From: Dictyoglomus turgidum DSM 6724
Lineage (GTDB): Bacteria > Dictyoglomota > Dictyoglomia > Dictyoglomales > Dictyoglomaceae
Assembly: GCF_000021645.1 (NCBI RefSeq)
Contig: NC_011661.1
Location: forward strand, 156,723 to 220,722
Length of the DNA: 64,000 bases
Direction: 5' to 3'
Below the pieces are notes generated by a model. It saw only the letters and a program-made list of their open reading frames with translations. It was not told the origin of the DNA and did not search any database. Within the stretch, counting starts at the first letter, position 1. Each line of letters starts with the position of its first letter. The translations under genes were made by a program, and so were the position numbers. Below are positions 15,740 through 25,305 of the stretch, piece after piece.

Positions 15740-17080
15740 ATGGCTAACAGTTTTCCAAAAACAAAAGAAGAAATTCTAAAATATGTTAAAGAAAATAATG
15801 TCTACTTTATAGAAATCTGGTTTGCAGATATTTTAGGTTATTTGAAAAGCTTCACTATTACAGCTCATGAATTAGAAAAAGCCTTTGAGGAAGGATTAGG
15901 ATTTGATGGCTCATCAGTAAGAGGATTCACAAGAATTGAGGAAAGCGATATGATCGCATTTCCAGAACCAGAAACCTTCACTATCTTGCCTTGGAGACCC
16001 CAGGACAAAAAAGTAGCAAGAATGTTTGCAACTATTGTAGAACCAAGTGGAAAACCCTTTGAAGGAGATCCAAGAAATGTTTTAAGAAGAGTACTTTCAA
16101 GGGCGAAAGAGATGGGATTTACCTACTATGTAGGACCTGAATTAGAATATTTCTATTTTAAATCCCCAAGCCCTAATCTAGAGGTCTTAGACTGGGGAGG
16201 GTATTTTGATTTAATTCCAAGGGATGAAGCTATAGATTTAAGACACCAGACAGTATCAATGTTAGAAGAAATGGGAATTGAAGTAGAGTTTACCCACCAT
16301 GAGGTAGCCCCCTCTCAACATGAGATAGATTTTCGCTATGCCGAGGCTTTAACTATGGCAGATACTGTTATGACTGCAAGGTTAGCCATAAAGGAAGTAG
16401 CATATCTTAACGGAGTATATGCTACCTTTATGCCAAAGCCTTTATTTGGACAAAATGGTTCTGGGATGCACGTTCACATGAGTTTATTCAAAGATGGTAA
16501 AAATGCTTTCTTTGATCCTCATGATAAATATCATCTCTCTGATACTGCAAAACACTTTATTGCGGGCCTCTTAAAACATGCAAAGGAAATAACTCTTATC
16601 ACTAATCAATGGGTAAATTCTTATAAGAGATTAGTTCCTGGATATGAGGCTCCTGTTTACATATCTTGGGCTATGAGAAATAGATCTGATCTAATAAGAG
16701 TTCCTATGTATAAGCCAGGAAAAGAAGAAGCTACAAGAATTGAGTATAGAGCACCTGATCCTGCATGTAATCCGTATTTAGCCTTTGCTGTAATGCTTGC
16801 TGCAGGTCTTGAAGGAATAGAAAAGAAATATCCTCTCCCAGAGCCAGTAGAAGAAAATGTCTATCATATGACGGAGGAAGAAAGAAAGAAAAAGGGAATT
16901 GAAAGTCTTCCTGGAAGCCTAATTGAAGCTATAGAAATTACTGAAAAAAGCGAAGTAGTGAAAAAAGCCCTAGGAGAGCATGTTTTTACAAATTTCATAG
17001 AGAATAAGAAGATTGAGTGGGACAATTATAGAAGGCAGGTGACTACTTACGAGTTAGAGACCTATTTACCTGTCCTATAA
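15740..17080 (+). CDS. glnA: Glutamine synthetase, type I
   Basis: A 446-residue cytoplasmic enzyme that makes glutamine from glutamate, ammonia and ATP. GSI landmarks are all in place: GLGFDGSSVRGF near residue 50, YYVGPELEYFYF (metal-binding Glu), NGSGMHVHMSLF (ATP site), and RIEYRAPDPACNPYLAFAVM. The region corresponding to the adenylylation loop reads ENVYHMTEEERKKKGIESLP, the GSI-alpha form, so control by adenylylation is not expected. A GGAGGAG ribosome site precedes the ATG. It stands alone with its own terminator, downstream of relics of nadE and a PII gene that probably once shared its locus. Regulation by PII from this locus is now impossible; other control is unknown. Confidence 0.95.
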   Translation: MANSFPKTKEEILKYVKENNVYFIEIWFADILGYLKSFTITAHELEKAFEEGLGFDGSSVRGFTRIEESDMIAFPEPETFTILPWRPQDKKVARMFATIVEPSGKPFEGDPRNVLRRVLSRAKEMGFTYYVGPELEYFYFKSPSPNLEVLDWGGYFDLIPRDEAIDLRHQTVSMLEEMGIEVEFTHHEVAPSQHEIDFRYAEALTMADTVMTARLAIKEVAYLNGVYATFMPKPLFGQNGSGMHVHMSLFKDGKNAFFDPHDKYHLSDTAKHFIAGLLKHAKEITLITNQWVNSYKRLVPGYEAPVYISWAMRNRSDLIRVPMYKPGKEEATRIEYRAPDPACNPYLAFAVMLAAGLEGIEKKYPLPEPVEENVYHMTEEERKKKGIESLPGSLIEAIEITEKSEVVKKALGEHVFTNFIENKKIEWDNYRRQVTTYELETYLPVL

Positions 17081-17082
17081 AA

Positions 17083-17110
17083 AAGAGGGGGACCATATAG
17101 TCTCCCTCTT
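17083..17110 (+). terminator. Rho-independent terminator of glnA
   Basis: AAGAGGGGGAC pairs with GTCTCCCTCTT around a six-base CATATA loop. It is followed by ATCCTCTTTTT. It begins three bases after the glnA stop codon. Confidence 0.8.
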
Positions 17111-17119
17111 ATCCTCTTT

Positions 17120-17149
17120 TTGAAAAAATAGCTATCTGTGAAGTATAAT
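17120..17149 (+). promoter_or_regulatory. Promoter for the M48 protease / nadE pair
   Basis: TTGAAA (17120-17125) is separated by 18 bases from a perfect TATAAT (17144-17149), just after the glnA terminator and about 40 bases before the protease start. Confidence 0.6.
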
Positions 17150-17188
17150 ATAATCGTTTTTCGCCAAGCTTAACAATAGGAGGACAGC

Positions 17189-18415
17189 ATGTTTTTAGGG
17201 ATATTCTTAATATTTATTATTGGCAAAGTCTTAATCCATGCTTACCTTAATCTGAGAAACTTAAAACACTCTCTTTCTCACAAAGAAGTTCCAGAAGTGC
17301 TCAAAGATATAATAACCAACGAAGAACTAAAAAAAGCTCAAGAGTATTTAAAAGACAATACTGTTTTGGGCTTAATTAGTCAGGCTTTTGATCTAATCTT
17401 TACATTAATTTTCTTGTTTTTATTTTATCCCTACATTGAAAAAATTGTATCCTCAATCACCTCATCCTTTATTATGCAAGGATTATTATTTTTTGGTATT
17501 TCCGGACTTATAAATCTAATCTTATCTCTTCCTTTTGAGGTTTATGATATCTTTGTTATAGAACAAAAATATGGCTTTAATACAATGACTCCAAAGATAT
17601 TTATTCTTGACATTATAAAATCAATAATACTCTCTATAATATTAGGAGTTCCTATACTCTCTCTTTTACTTTACATAATTAAAACAGATCCAAACTTCTG
17701 GTGGAAATTTGCTCTCGTAATAGTCTTATTTGAAATCTTTGTGTATTATATATATCCTATACTTATAGCTCCTCTTTTTAATAAATTTACTCCCTTAGAA
17801 GAAGGAGATTTAAAAAATAGAATTATTGAAATAGTAAATAAAGCTGGATTCAAAGTGAATAATATTTTTGTTATGGATGCCTCTCGTAGAACTAAAAAAC
17901 AAAATGCCTATCTTACCGGTTTTGGAAAAACAAGAAGAGTAGTACTATTTGATACTATGCTTTCTTATCCTCAAGAAGAAATACTTGCTGTCCTTGCCCA
18001 CGAATTAGGTCATCATAAAAAGAAACATATTCCCAAATTATTAATTTTATCCATAGTTTTTTACCTACTATACATCTATCTAACATTTTTTGTATATAAG
18101 AATGCTCCTTTTAGTAAATATTTTGGAATTACTAAAGAGTTTAGCATTCTTCTATATTCCTTCTTATTTGTCTCTTCCATATTTTATTTTATAAATCCCT
18201 TAGTAAATGCCTTATCGAGAAAATTTGAATATGAAGCCGATAAATTCTCAGCCGAGGTTTTTGGGAATCCTTTTCCTTTAACTAATGCCCTTAAGAGATT
18301 AATAAAAGAAAATCTCTCCAACATTTATCCTGATCCTATATTTCGTACCTGGTATTACTCCCATCCAGCCCCCGTAGAAAGGATATATAACTTATTAACC
18401 TTTCAAGAGAAATGA
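17189..18415 (+). CDS. M48 family membrane metalloprotease (Ste24/CaaX-protease-like)
   Basis: A 408-residue integral membrane zinc protease. The zinc motif HELGH gives His271, Glu272 and His275, and the third ligand is in FEYEADKFSAEVFG further on. Seven or so hydrophobic segments surround it, and the ending FRTWYYSHPAPVERIYNL is the conserved Ste24 C-terminal signature. In bacteria, where there is no CaaX farnesylation, such proteins probably serve membrane-protein quality control (family knowledge). AGGAGG lies five bases before the ATG. Its stop overlaps a potential upstream start of nadE, so the pair is likely co-transcribed. Confidence 0.9.
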   Translation: MFLGIFLIFIIGKVLIHAYLNLRNLKHSLSHKEVPEVLKDIITNEELKKAQEYLKDNTVLGLISQAFDLIFTLIFLFLFYPYIEKIVSSITSSFIMQGLLFFGISGLINLILSLPFEVYDIFVIEQKYGFNTMTPKIFILDIIKSIILSIILGVPILSLLLYIIKTDPNFWWKFALVIVLFEIFVYYIYPILIAPLFNKFTPLEEGDLKNRIIEIVNKAGFKVNNIFVMDASRRTKKQNAYLTGFGKTRRVVLFDTMLSYPQEEILAVLAHELGHHKKKHIPKLLILSIVFYLLYIYLTFFVYKNAPFSKYFGITKEFSILLYSFLFVSSIFYFINPLVNALSRKFEYEADKFSAEVFGNPFPLTNALKRLIKENLSNIYPDPIFRTWYYSHPAPVERIYNLLTFQEK

Positions 18416-18423
18416 GGAACCAT

Positions 18424-20004
18424 ATGAAAATCACTATAGCTCAGATAAATCCTATCATTGGAGATATAGAAGGAAATTTCATAAAAATAAAAGATGCTAT
18501 ATTAAAAGCTCTATCAGATAAAAGTGATATCGTCGTTTTCTCAGAGCTTTCCCTTTTAGGCTATCCTCCTTTTGATCTTTTAAAGAATAATATTATTAAG
18601 AATAAGATAGAGGAAGGTGTAAAAAGAATTTTACAAGAAAATTTTCCCATAAATATCCTTTTAGGTGCGCCTTATTTTGAAGATAACAGAATTTATAACA
18701 GCATATATTGGATAAAGGAGAATAAAATAATAAAAAGAATTGATAAATTCTACTTTTCTAATGACCCAATAGGACAAGGGAATTATTTCTCTTATGGAAC
18801 TCCTGATTTTCTTGAGATAGACAACAAAAAAATTGGTTTATTTATTGGTGATGACTTTATTTTTTCTTCAGACCATTCAAATTACAAGGATTACTTAAAA
18901 ACTTCTGATCTAATTCTCATAATATCGTCTTCTTTTTACTACTTTGGAAAAAGACAGGAAAGGATAGAAAAAATATCCCAATTAGCTAAAGGAATTGAGA
19001 AAGAAGTTATTTATGTAAATCAGGTAGGAGGAAATGGGGAATTAATCTTTGAAGGGGGAAGTTTAGCAATCTCTAAAAAGGGAGAACTACTCTTTGAGGG
19101 AGAAATTTTTAAAGAAGATATTAAAACAATAGATCTAAAAAATCTTTACCCCACATCCTCTAAAGGAGAGGATATTTCCTTTTTATACGATGGACTCGTC
19201 TTAGGAGTTAGGGACTTTATAAAAAAATCAGGTTTTCAAAAGGCCGTAATAGGACTTTCGGGAGGAATAGATTCAGCCCTTGTGGCATGTATAGCTAGAG
19301 AAGCCTTAGGAGAGGAGAATGTCCTTGGTGTTAGTCTTCCCTCTATCTACACATCAAGAGAGAGTATTGAAGATGCCGAAAAACTTTCTAAAAATTTAGG
19401 AATTGAATTCAGAATAATCCCAATAAGTGATATCTTCTATTCTTATTTAAAAGAATTAAATCCATCAGGAAATCCTATAATGGATGTGGCTGAAGAAAAT
19501 TTACAATCAAGAATAAGAGGAAATCTTTTAATGTTCATATCAAACCGAGAAGAATATATTCTTCTTGCAACAGGAAATAGATCTGAAGCCCTTACAGGAT
19601 ACTGCACTTTATATGGAGATACTGCAGGAGCATTAGAGGTTATAGGAGACATATATAAAACCACTGTTTATGAACTTGCAAATTATGTAAATAAAAATAA
19701 TGAAATCATTCCTCAAAATATACTTGCAAAAGCTCCTTCAGCTGAATTAAGACCAGGCCAAAAAGATGAAGATTCTCTTCCCCCCTACTCTATTCTTGAT
19801 CCTATACTAAAGGCCTATGTAGACGAAAATAAGTCTTTAGAAGAAATAGTTCAAATGGGATATAAAAGGGAAATTGTTAAAACTGTAATTGAGAAGGTAG
19901 AAAGGAGTGAGTATAAGAGAAGACAAATTCCCCCTGTTTTAAGAATAAGATCAAAGAACCCCTTAAAGGAACGAATTTTTCCATTGGTTTACAAAATCAT
20001 ATGA
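18424..20004 (+). CDS. nadE: NAD synthetase with a degenerate glutaminase domain
   Basis: Makes NAD from nicotinic acid adenine dinucleotide. The ATG at 18424 is chosen over 18412 because GAGGAA is six bases before it and MKITIAQINPIIGD is the usual N terminus; this gives 526 residues. Residues 1-250 are the nitrilase-type glutaminase domain, and 260-526 the synthetase with the ATP loop GLSGGIDSALVA. In the glutaminase triad Glu41 (FSELSLLGY) and Lys108 (IDKFYF) are kept, but the expected Cys, normally in an 'ICED' motif, is Gly142 in GLFIGDDFIF. Glutamine hydrolysis is therefore unlikely and free ammonia may be the donor. A normal-looking paralogue 3 kb upstream is a pseudogene. Confidence 0.9.
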   Translation: MKITIAQINPIIGDIEGNFIKIKDAILKALSDKSDIVVFSELSLLGYPPFDLLKNNIIKNKIEEGVKRILQENFPINILLGAPYFEDNRIYNSIYWIKENKIIKRIDKFYFSNDPIGQGNYFSYGTPDFLEIDNKKIGLFIGDDFIFSSDHSNYKDYLKTSDLILIISSSFYYFGKRQERIEKISQLAKGIEKEVIYVNQVGGNGELIFEGGSLAISKKGELLFEGEIFKEDIKTIDLKNLYPTSSKGEDISFLYDGLVLGVRDFIKKSGFQKAVIGLSGGIDSALVACIAREALGEENVLGVSLPSIYTSRESIEDAEKLSKNLGIEFRIIPISDIFYSYLKELNPSGNPIMDVAEENLQSRIRGNLLMFISNREEYILLATGNRSEALTGYCTLYGDTAGALEVIGDIYKTTVYELANYVNKNNEIIPQNILAKAPSAELRPGQKDEDSLPPYSILDPILKAYVDENKSLEEIVQMGYKREIVKTVIEKVERSEYKRRQIPPVLRIRSKNPLKERIFPLVYKII

Positions 20005-20049
20005 TATAATTCTTTAGATTAAGTTTCAGAAATAGGAGGTGTAAGTTTC

Positions 20050-21972
20050 ATGAGAAGAAATCGTTTTACAGCTGAGCAAATAGATGAAAAGGATATGGAG
20101 TACCTGAAAACCCTTGCCCATAAGTGTAGAGGTGATATCCTAAAAATGACAACCCTTGCTGGTTCAGGACATCCAGGTGGATCCATGTCCTCCATTGAAA
20201 TGTACTTAACTTTATACTACTTTGCCAATGTAGATCCCAAAGATCCTAAAAACCCCGATAGGGATAGGATTATTATCAGCCATGGACATACTTCTCCAGG
20301 AGTATATTCTGCCCTTGGAAACTTAGGTTTCTTCAATATTGATGAGGCTATAGCCTATTTTAGGCTCGCAGGAAGTATCTTTGAAGGTCACGTAGAAAGA
20401 TATGTCCCTGGAGTTGAATGGAGCACTGGAAATTTAGGACAAGGACTTTCTGCAGGATGTGGAATGGCTCTTTCTGCAAAACTTCTTAAAAAAGATTTTC
20501 ATGTTTTTGTAGTTATGGGAGATGGAGAACAACAAAAGGGCCAGATCTCTGAGGCAAGAAGGTTTGCTAAGAAATATAATCTCTCTAATTTGACAGTACT
20601 TATAGATTATAACAAGCTACAACTTTCGGGACCTCTTTCGGAAATAATGCCTCAGAATATTAAAGAAAATTATCTTTCAGATGGTTGGGAAGTAATAGAG
20701 GTAGATGGACATGATTTTGAAGCATTGTATAAAGCCATAAGAGAAGCAATCTATGATAACAAACCCACTGCTATTCTTGCCCATACTATTATGGGCAAAG
20801 GCGTATCTTTTATGGAAAATAAATTTGAATTTCATGGAAGAGCATTAAAACCCGACGAATATAAAAGAGCTTTAGAAGAGTTGGGAATTGAAGATGACTT
20901 AGAAAAGTATAAAAAAATGAGAGAAGAATTTAAACCTTCTGGAAAACATGTAATAGAGCCTTATCCTATAAACATTGAAACAGGTACCCCTATAACTTAT
21001 GAAAAAGATGCAAAGATTGACAATAGAGGCGCCTTTGGAAAAGCTCTCACAGATCTTGGAAGGTTAAATGTAGGAAAAGAAGATAAAACTCCTATAGCAG
21101 TGGTAGACTGCGACTTGATGGAATCAGTAAGAACTCATGAGTTTAGTAAAATAGCTCCTGAAAACTTCTTTGAAGTAGGTATCCAGGAACACAATGCAGC
21201 AACCCTTGCAGGAGCTCTTTCTTCTCAAGGAGTTATCACCTTTTTTGCAGATTTTGGAGTCTTTGGAGTTGACGAAACCTATAATCAACACAGATTAAAT
21301 GATATCAACTTTACAAATTTAAAAGTTATTGTAACCCACTGTGGTCTTGATGTGGGAGAAGATGGCAAAACCCATCAGTGTATTGACTATATAGGAGCTT
21401 TTAGAAATTTATTTGGCTTTAAGATTATTGTACCTGCAGATGGAAACCAAACCGATAGAGTAATAAGATATGTGGCAAAAGAATTTGGAAACTTCTTAGT
21501 TGCCATGGGAAGATCAGTAGCTCCAATAATCACCGATGAAAATGGAAATCCTCTCTTTGGAGGAAATTATGAATTCATTTATGGAAAGATGGACAAGGTA
21601 AGAGATGGAGACAAAGCTACCATTATAGCTTGTGGTCCTATGGTGGCAAAAGCGGTTCAGGTATGGGAAAAACTAAAAGAAAAAGGAATAAAGATTAAAG
21701 TATTTAATTTCACCTCTCCTAAAGAAATTGATTGGAACGCCCTATCTGAAGCTGCAAAAACAGGATTCATATTAACCTATGAAGATCATAATGTACATAC
21801 GGGTATAGGAAATGTAATAGCAGAAGCCCTCTTAGAAGGAGGATATAAGGTAAAATTTAAGAAATTGGGAGTAAAAGAATACGGTCTTTCTGGAAAACCT
21901 GATGCTCTATATAAATTCCAAGGATTAGATGTGGACTCTGTGGTAGACTTGATACTTAGAGAACTCAAATAA
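20050..21972 (+). CDS. tkt: Transketolase
   Basis: A single-chain 640-residue thiamin-diphosphate enzyme moving two-carbon units between sugar phosphates in the pentose phosphate pathway. The N-terminal part has LAGSGHPGGSMSSIEMYLT and the ThDP motif MGDGEQQKGQISEA with the later Asn (DYNKLQLSG); the central pyrimidine-binding part reads FFEVGIQEHNAATLAGAL with the catalytic-site Glu; the C-terminal domain follows from about residue 510. Length is near the usual 620-660. AGGAGG lies nine bases before the ATG. It stands alone, 45 bases after nadE, with a strong terminator. It would complement 6-phosphogluconate dehydrogenase in the uronate operon at 36 kb. Confidence 0.93.
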   Translation: MRRNRFTAEQIDEKDMEYLKTLAHKCRGDILKMTTLAGSGHPGGSMSSIEMYLTLYYFANVDPKDPKNPDRDRIIISHGHTSPGVYSALGNLGFFNIDEAIAYFRLAGSIFEGHVERYVPGVEWSTGNLGQGLSAGCGMALSAKLLKKDFHVFVVMGDGEQQKGQISEARRFAKKYNLSNLTVLIDYNKLQLSGPLSEIMPQNIKENYLSDGWEVIEVDGHDFEALYKAIREAIYDNKPTAILAHTIMGKGVSFMENKFEFHGRALKPDEYKRALEELGIEDDLEKYKKMREEFKPSGKHVIEPYPINIETGTPITYEKDAKIDNRGAFGKALTDLGRLNVGKEDKTPIAVVDCDLMESVRTHEFSKIAPENFFEVGIQEHNAATLAGALSSQGVITFFADFGVFGVDETYNQHRLNDINFTNLKVIVTHCGLDVGEDGKTHQCIDYIGAFRNLFGFKIIVPADGNQTDRVIRYVAKEFGNFLVAMGRSVAPIITDENGNPLFGGNYEFIYGKMDKVRDGDKATIIACGPMVAKAVQVWEKLKEKGIKIKVFNFTSPKEIDWNALSEAAKTGFILTYEDHNVHTGIGNVIAEALLEGGYKVKFKKLGVKEYGLSGKPDALYKFQGLDVDSVVDLILRELK

Positions 21973-21977
21973 ACTCA

Positions 21978-22003
21978 AAAGGGGAGGTATAAATCCTCCC
22001 CTT
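21978..22003. terminator. Bidirectional terminator between tkt and the converging orphan gene
   Basis: AAGGGGAGG and CCTCCCCTT form a nine-base-pair stem with a seven-base loop, six bases after the tkt stop. It is followed by GTTAAGTTTTCT on the plus strand and by TTTGAGTTT on the minus strand, so it can serve both genes. Confidence 0.75.
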
Positions 22004-22019
22004 GTTAAGTTTTCTACTA

Positions 22020-22946
22020 TTAATCTCTCCTAAATACATTCTCTTCTGTTGGGGGCCAAAGAACATTTTCTTCCTGCATAAGATTAAAAGTATAAAGTTC
22101 CACATTCTCTGCCACAATCTCTTCTCTTTCCCTGATTGCTCTAAGAAGTCTTGCATAAAGCCTCTCTATCTCCTTAGCTAAATAATAAAGCTCTTCGTTA
22201 GACTCAATTTTACAACTCCAAGTCTTTTTATCAAATTTTATATTTATAGGTCCCTGATAACTCTCTAAAGGAAGCAACATTAACTCGGTAGTATTTTGTC
22301 CCCATTTTTCCACCAAGGTTCTTGCAATAGCTGAAAGGAGCTTTTCAGAAAATTCTATAATCTTCCTCCTTGCTTCTTGCTCCCAAAGTTCAAGATAATC
22401 TTTTACTTCTATAGTATCAAGGGCATATACACTAATAAATCCATAAGGGGGAAGTATAACAGGAGGAGGATTAGTAGATTTGCCTTTCTTAAAAATCCAA
22501 AACTTAACATCTTCGGCACTTCTATACAAAACTACACCACTGAACTCTCTATTTTGCAGAGCTGTAAAAAATTTGGTTGGTATTATAGTATTGGCATCTA
22601 AATCCACATAAAGGGGAGTTCCTACATAAATGGCAGAAAGTACAAGAATAAGAACCATATCGGTAGGATAGTAAGTAATCTTTCCATATCCCTGTTGGAT
22701 TTGCCTCATTATAAAATCAACCGCCTCTGTTCTCTCAAGAACCTTATTATTCTCTACCTTTGCAAAAAAGGCTTTACCTTCAAAAACAAATATGGCACCA
22801 CGCCCATTATCCGAATTATAAACAATAACACCTGTAGCTTTTTCATTTCTTAATTTCTTAATAAACCTTTCTGCATTAAGCAAAGCAGCAGGGAGATTTT
22901 CAAATTCAGGTTTTACCCTTTCTAAAAGATACATAAACTCTTTCAT
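22020..22946 (-). CDS. Orphan protein with two DUF4388/DUF2226-like modules
   Basis: This 308-residue soluble protein is not one I can name. It appears to contain an internal duplication: FIKKLRNEKATGVIVYNSDN...GAIFVFEGKAFFA near residues 28-62 and FFTALQNREFSGVVLYRSAED...FWIFKKGKS near residues 124-155 share the layout 'effect-on-x-GVVxY...g.i.f..gk'. This is the pattern of the DUF4388/DUF2226-type domains found in some signalling proteins. The C-terminal half has long helices rich in Glu and Lys. The gene has no operon partner; it ends at the shared terminator with tkt. A similar module occurs in the gene at 29486-30511. Confidence 0.55.
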   Translation of the reverse strand: MKEFMYLLERVKPEFENLPAALLNAERFIKKLRNEKATGVIVYNSDNGRGAIFVFEGKAFFAKVENNKVLERTEAVDFIMRQIQQGYGKITYYPTDMVLILVLSAIYVGTPLYVDLDANTIIPTKFFTALQNREFSGVVLYRSAEDVKFWIFKKGKSTNPPPVILPPYGFISVYALDTIEVKDYLELWEQEARRKIIEFSEKLLSAIARTLVEKWGQNTTELMLLPLESYQGPINIKFDKKTWSCKIESNEELYYLAKEIERLYARLLRAIREREEIVAENVELYTFNLMQEENVLWPPTEENVFRRD

Positions 22947-23044
22947 AACATTTCCCCCATAATAAAAATTCCCTGTAAAAGTTTAACATAAAATAAGATA
23001 AAATAAAAGATATTAATTAAGAAAGAACTATGGAGGTAAAAAAT

Positions 23045-23854
23045 ATGCTAATAGACTATCATATGCACTTAGAAAGAGGACCCTTTGAGGAAAATTGGTG
23101 GCTCAAATTTTATGAAAAAGCAAAAGAAAGGAACATTAAAGAATTAGGTATTTCTGAGCATGGACATCGCTTTAAAGAATTTAGACCCATTTACAATCAT
23201 CTCCCCATAACTGAATCCTGGTGTGATAGTAATCTTTACGAATATAAAGAATTTACTATGTTCTTGAAGAAAAAATACAACCTAAAAATTGGGCTTGAAA
23301 TGGACTACTTTCCTGAAAAAGAAAAAGAGATAAAAGAACTTTTACAAGAATACAATTTCTTTGATTATGTTTTAGGTTCGGTGCATTTTATAGACCAGGG
23401 ATTTGGATTTGATATAGATCCTAATGATCCTCGTTGGACTGAAAGGGATATTGAGGAAATATTTGAGGATTACTTTGATAAAGTAGAAAAACTTATAAAA
23501 AGCAACCTGTTTGACGTGATAGCTCATCTTGATGTGGTCAAACTTTGGGGTGTAAGAAAACCTAAGAACCTCAATAATTTATACGAAAAGATAGCTAAGG
23601 TTATCATAAATTCTAACATATCCTTAGAATTAAATACCGCCGGTTGGAGAAAACCTGTAAACGAAGTCTACCCATCTCCTGAATTTCTAAGAATATTAGC
23701 CCCTTATGATGTTCCTTTAACTTTTGGAGCAGACGCCCATACTCCAGAAGATGTGGGAAGAGATATTCAGAAAGCATATAATTTAGCAAAAGAATTAGGA
23801 TTTAAGAAGTTATCAATTTTCAACAAAAGAGATAAAATTGTAGTAGACCTTTGA
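23045..23854 (+). CDS. PHP-family phosphatase (histidinol-phosphatase-like)
   Basis: A 269-residue metal-dependent phosphoesterase of the PHP superfamily, which includes histidinol phosphatase HisK. The metal ligands are all visible: DYHMHLE (first His pair), ISEHGHRF, GLEMDYFP, GSVHFID, VIAHLDVVK, and GADAHTPEDVG. An upstream in-frame ATG at 23030 lies inside the GGAGGT box, so the start at 23045, seven bases after the box, is used. No other his gene is nearby, so a role in histidine synthesis is uncertain. It overlaps or abuts the TldD gene, suggesting co-transcription with tldD-tldE. Confidence 0.85.
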   Translation: MLIDYHMHLERGPFEENWWLKFYEKAKERNIKELGISEHGHRFKEFRPIYNHLPITESWCDSNLYEYKEFTMFLKKKYNLKIGLEMDYFPEKEKEIKELLQEYNFFDYVLGSVHFIDQGFGFDIDPNDPRWTERDIEEIFEDYFDKVEKLIKSNLFDVIAHLDVVKLWGVRKPKNLNNLYEKIAKVIINSNISLELNTAGWRKPVNEVYPSPEFLRILAPYDVPLTFGADAHTPEDVGRDIQKAYNLAKELGFKKLSIFNKRDKIVVDL

Positions 23855-23871
23855 AGAAAGGAGTGAGGAAT

Positions 23872-25305
23872 TTGTTAGAGATAGGTAGAGAAATCCTTAA
23901 TTATGCATCAAGATTAGGTGGAGATTATGTGGATGTAAGAATTGTAAGAAGAAAGCAAGAAGAAATAGAGGTTAAAAATGGAGTTTTAGAAAATGCAAGC
24001 AAAAATGAAACTTATGGCTTTGGAGTGAGAGTACTTTATAATGGGGCTTGGGGATTTGCTTCTTCTTTTAACCTATCTGATTACAGAAAAATTGTGGAAA
24101 AAGCCTTTCAAATAGCTAAGGCAAGTGCGTCAGTAAATAAGAAAAAAGTGGTTTTAGCCCCCGAAGAAGTTTATAAAGCAAAATGGGAGAGCCAATATAA
24201 AATTGACCCCTTTTCTGTTCCTTTTGAAAAAAAACTTGATTTACTTTTTACTGCCGACAAGATAATGAGAGAGGTAAAAGGAATAAGTCTTACAGAAGCA
24301 TCTTTATCTTTTTTTAAAGAAGATAAAGTATTTTTAAGCAGTGAGGGTTCTGAGATTGAACAAAGTATTCTTGAAAGTGGGGGAGGCATAACCGCATACG
24401 CTATAGAAGGCGCTGATGTTCAAAGAAGATCCTATCCTAATTCCTTTGGAGGAGATTTCAGAAAAGGAGGATGGGAATTCATTGAAGAATTGGATCTTAT
24501 AGGAAATGCAGAAAAAATAGCAAAAGAGGCAGTTTTACTTCTTTCTGCAGAACCATTACCCGAAATGGTCACTACTCTTATTCTTGATGGAACTCAGCTT
24601 GCTTTACAAGTCCATGAATCCTGTGGACATCCCACAGAACTAGATAGGGTATTGGGAATGGAAGCAAGTTTTGCAGGAACAAGTTTTTTAACCATTGATA
24701 AAAGAAATAACTTCCAATATGGCTCGGAGATAGTCAATATTGTTGCTGATGCAACTCATCTTTATGGACTTGGAAGTTTTGGTTTTGATGACGAAGGAGT
24801 ACCTGCTCAAAAGAATTATCTTGTAAAAAACGGACTTTTCGTAGGTTATTTAACATCCAGAGAAACTGCAGCACTCTTTGGAGAAAAATCTAATGGTACT
24901 ATGAGAGCTGATGGATGGAACCGAATTCCTTTAATAAGAATGACCAACATAAACCTTCTTCCAGGAGATATGCCTTATGAAGATCTTATTGCCTCTACCG
25001 ATGAAGGAGTATACATGGCTGTAAACAGAAATTGGTCTATTGATGATAAAAGATTAAATTTTCACTTTGGCTGTGAAATAGCTTACGAGATAAAAGATGG
25101 AAAACTTGGAAAAATTTATAAAAATCCATATTATACAGGGATAACCTATGAGTTTTGGAGAAGTTGTGATGCTATAGCCGATGAAAAATCTTGGAGAGTA
25201 TGGGGAGTACCTAATTGTGGTAAGGGAGAGCCAATGCAAGTTGCAAGAGTAGGTCATGGGGTTGCTCCTGCAAGATTTAAAAAAGTAAAGGTAGGTGGTA
25301 AATAA
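23872..25305 (+). CDS. tldD: TldD-type metalloprotease subunit
   Basis: The larger partner of the TldD/TldE(PmbA) heterodimeric zinc protease, which degrades unfolded peptides and trims some modified peptides. The zinc motif is intact in LALQVHESCGHPTELDRVLG near residue 250, with the following C-terminal regions (GTMRADGWNRIPLIRMTNI, WRVWGVPNCGKGEP) typical of TldD. The start is debatable: TTG at 23851 overlaps the previous stop, but TTG at 23872 lies eight bases after AAAGGAG and is preferred, giving 477 residues. The next gene starts in its stop codon (TAATG), the usual tight coupling of this pair. Confidence 0.93.
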   Translation: MLEIGREILNYASRLGGDYVDVRIVRRKQEEIEVKNGVLENASKNETYGFGVRVLYNGAWGFASSFNLSDYRKIVEKAFQIAKASASVNKKKVVLAPEEVYKAKWESQYKIDPFSVPFEKKLDLLFTADKIMREVKGISLTEASLSFFKEDKVFLSSEGSEIEQSILESGGGITAYAIEGADVQRRSYPNSFGGDFRKGGWEFIEELDLIGNAEKIAKEAVLLLSAEPLPEMVTTLILDGTQLALQVHESCGHPTELDRVLGMEASFAGTSFLTIDKRNNFQYGSEIVNIVADATHLYGLGSFGFDDEGVPAQKNYLVKNGLFVGYLTSRETAALFGEKSNGTMRADGWNRIPLIRMTNINLLPGDMPYEDLIASTDEGVYMAVNRNWSIDDKRLNFHFGCEIAYEIKDGKLGKIYKNPYYTGITYEFWRSCDAIADEKSWRVWGVPNCGKGEPMQVARVGHGVAPARFKKVKVGGK

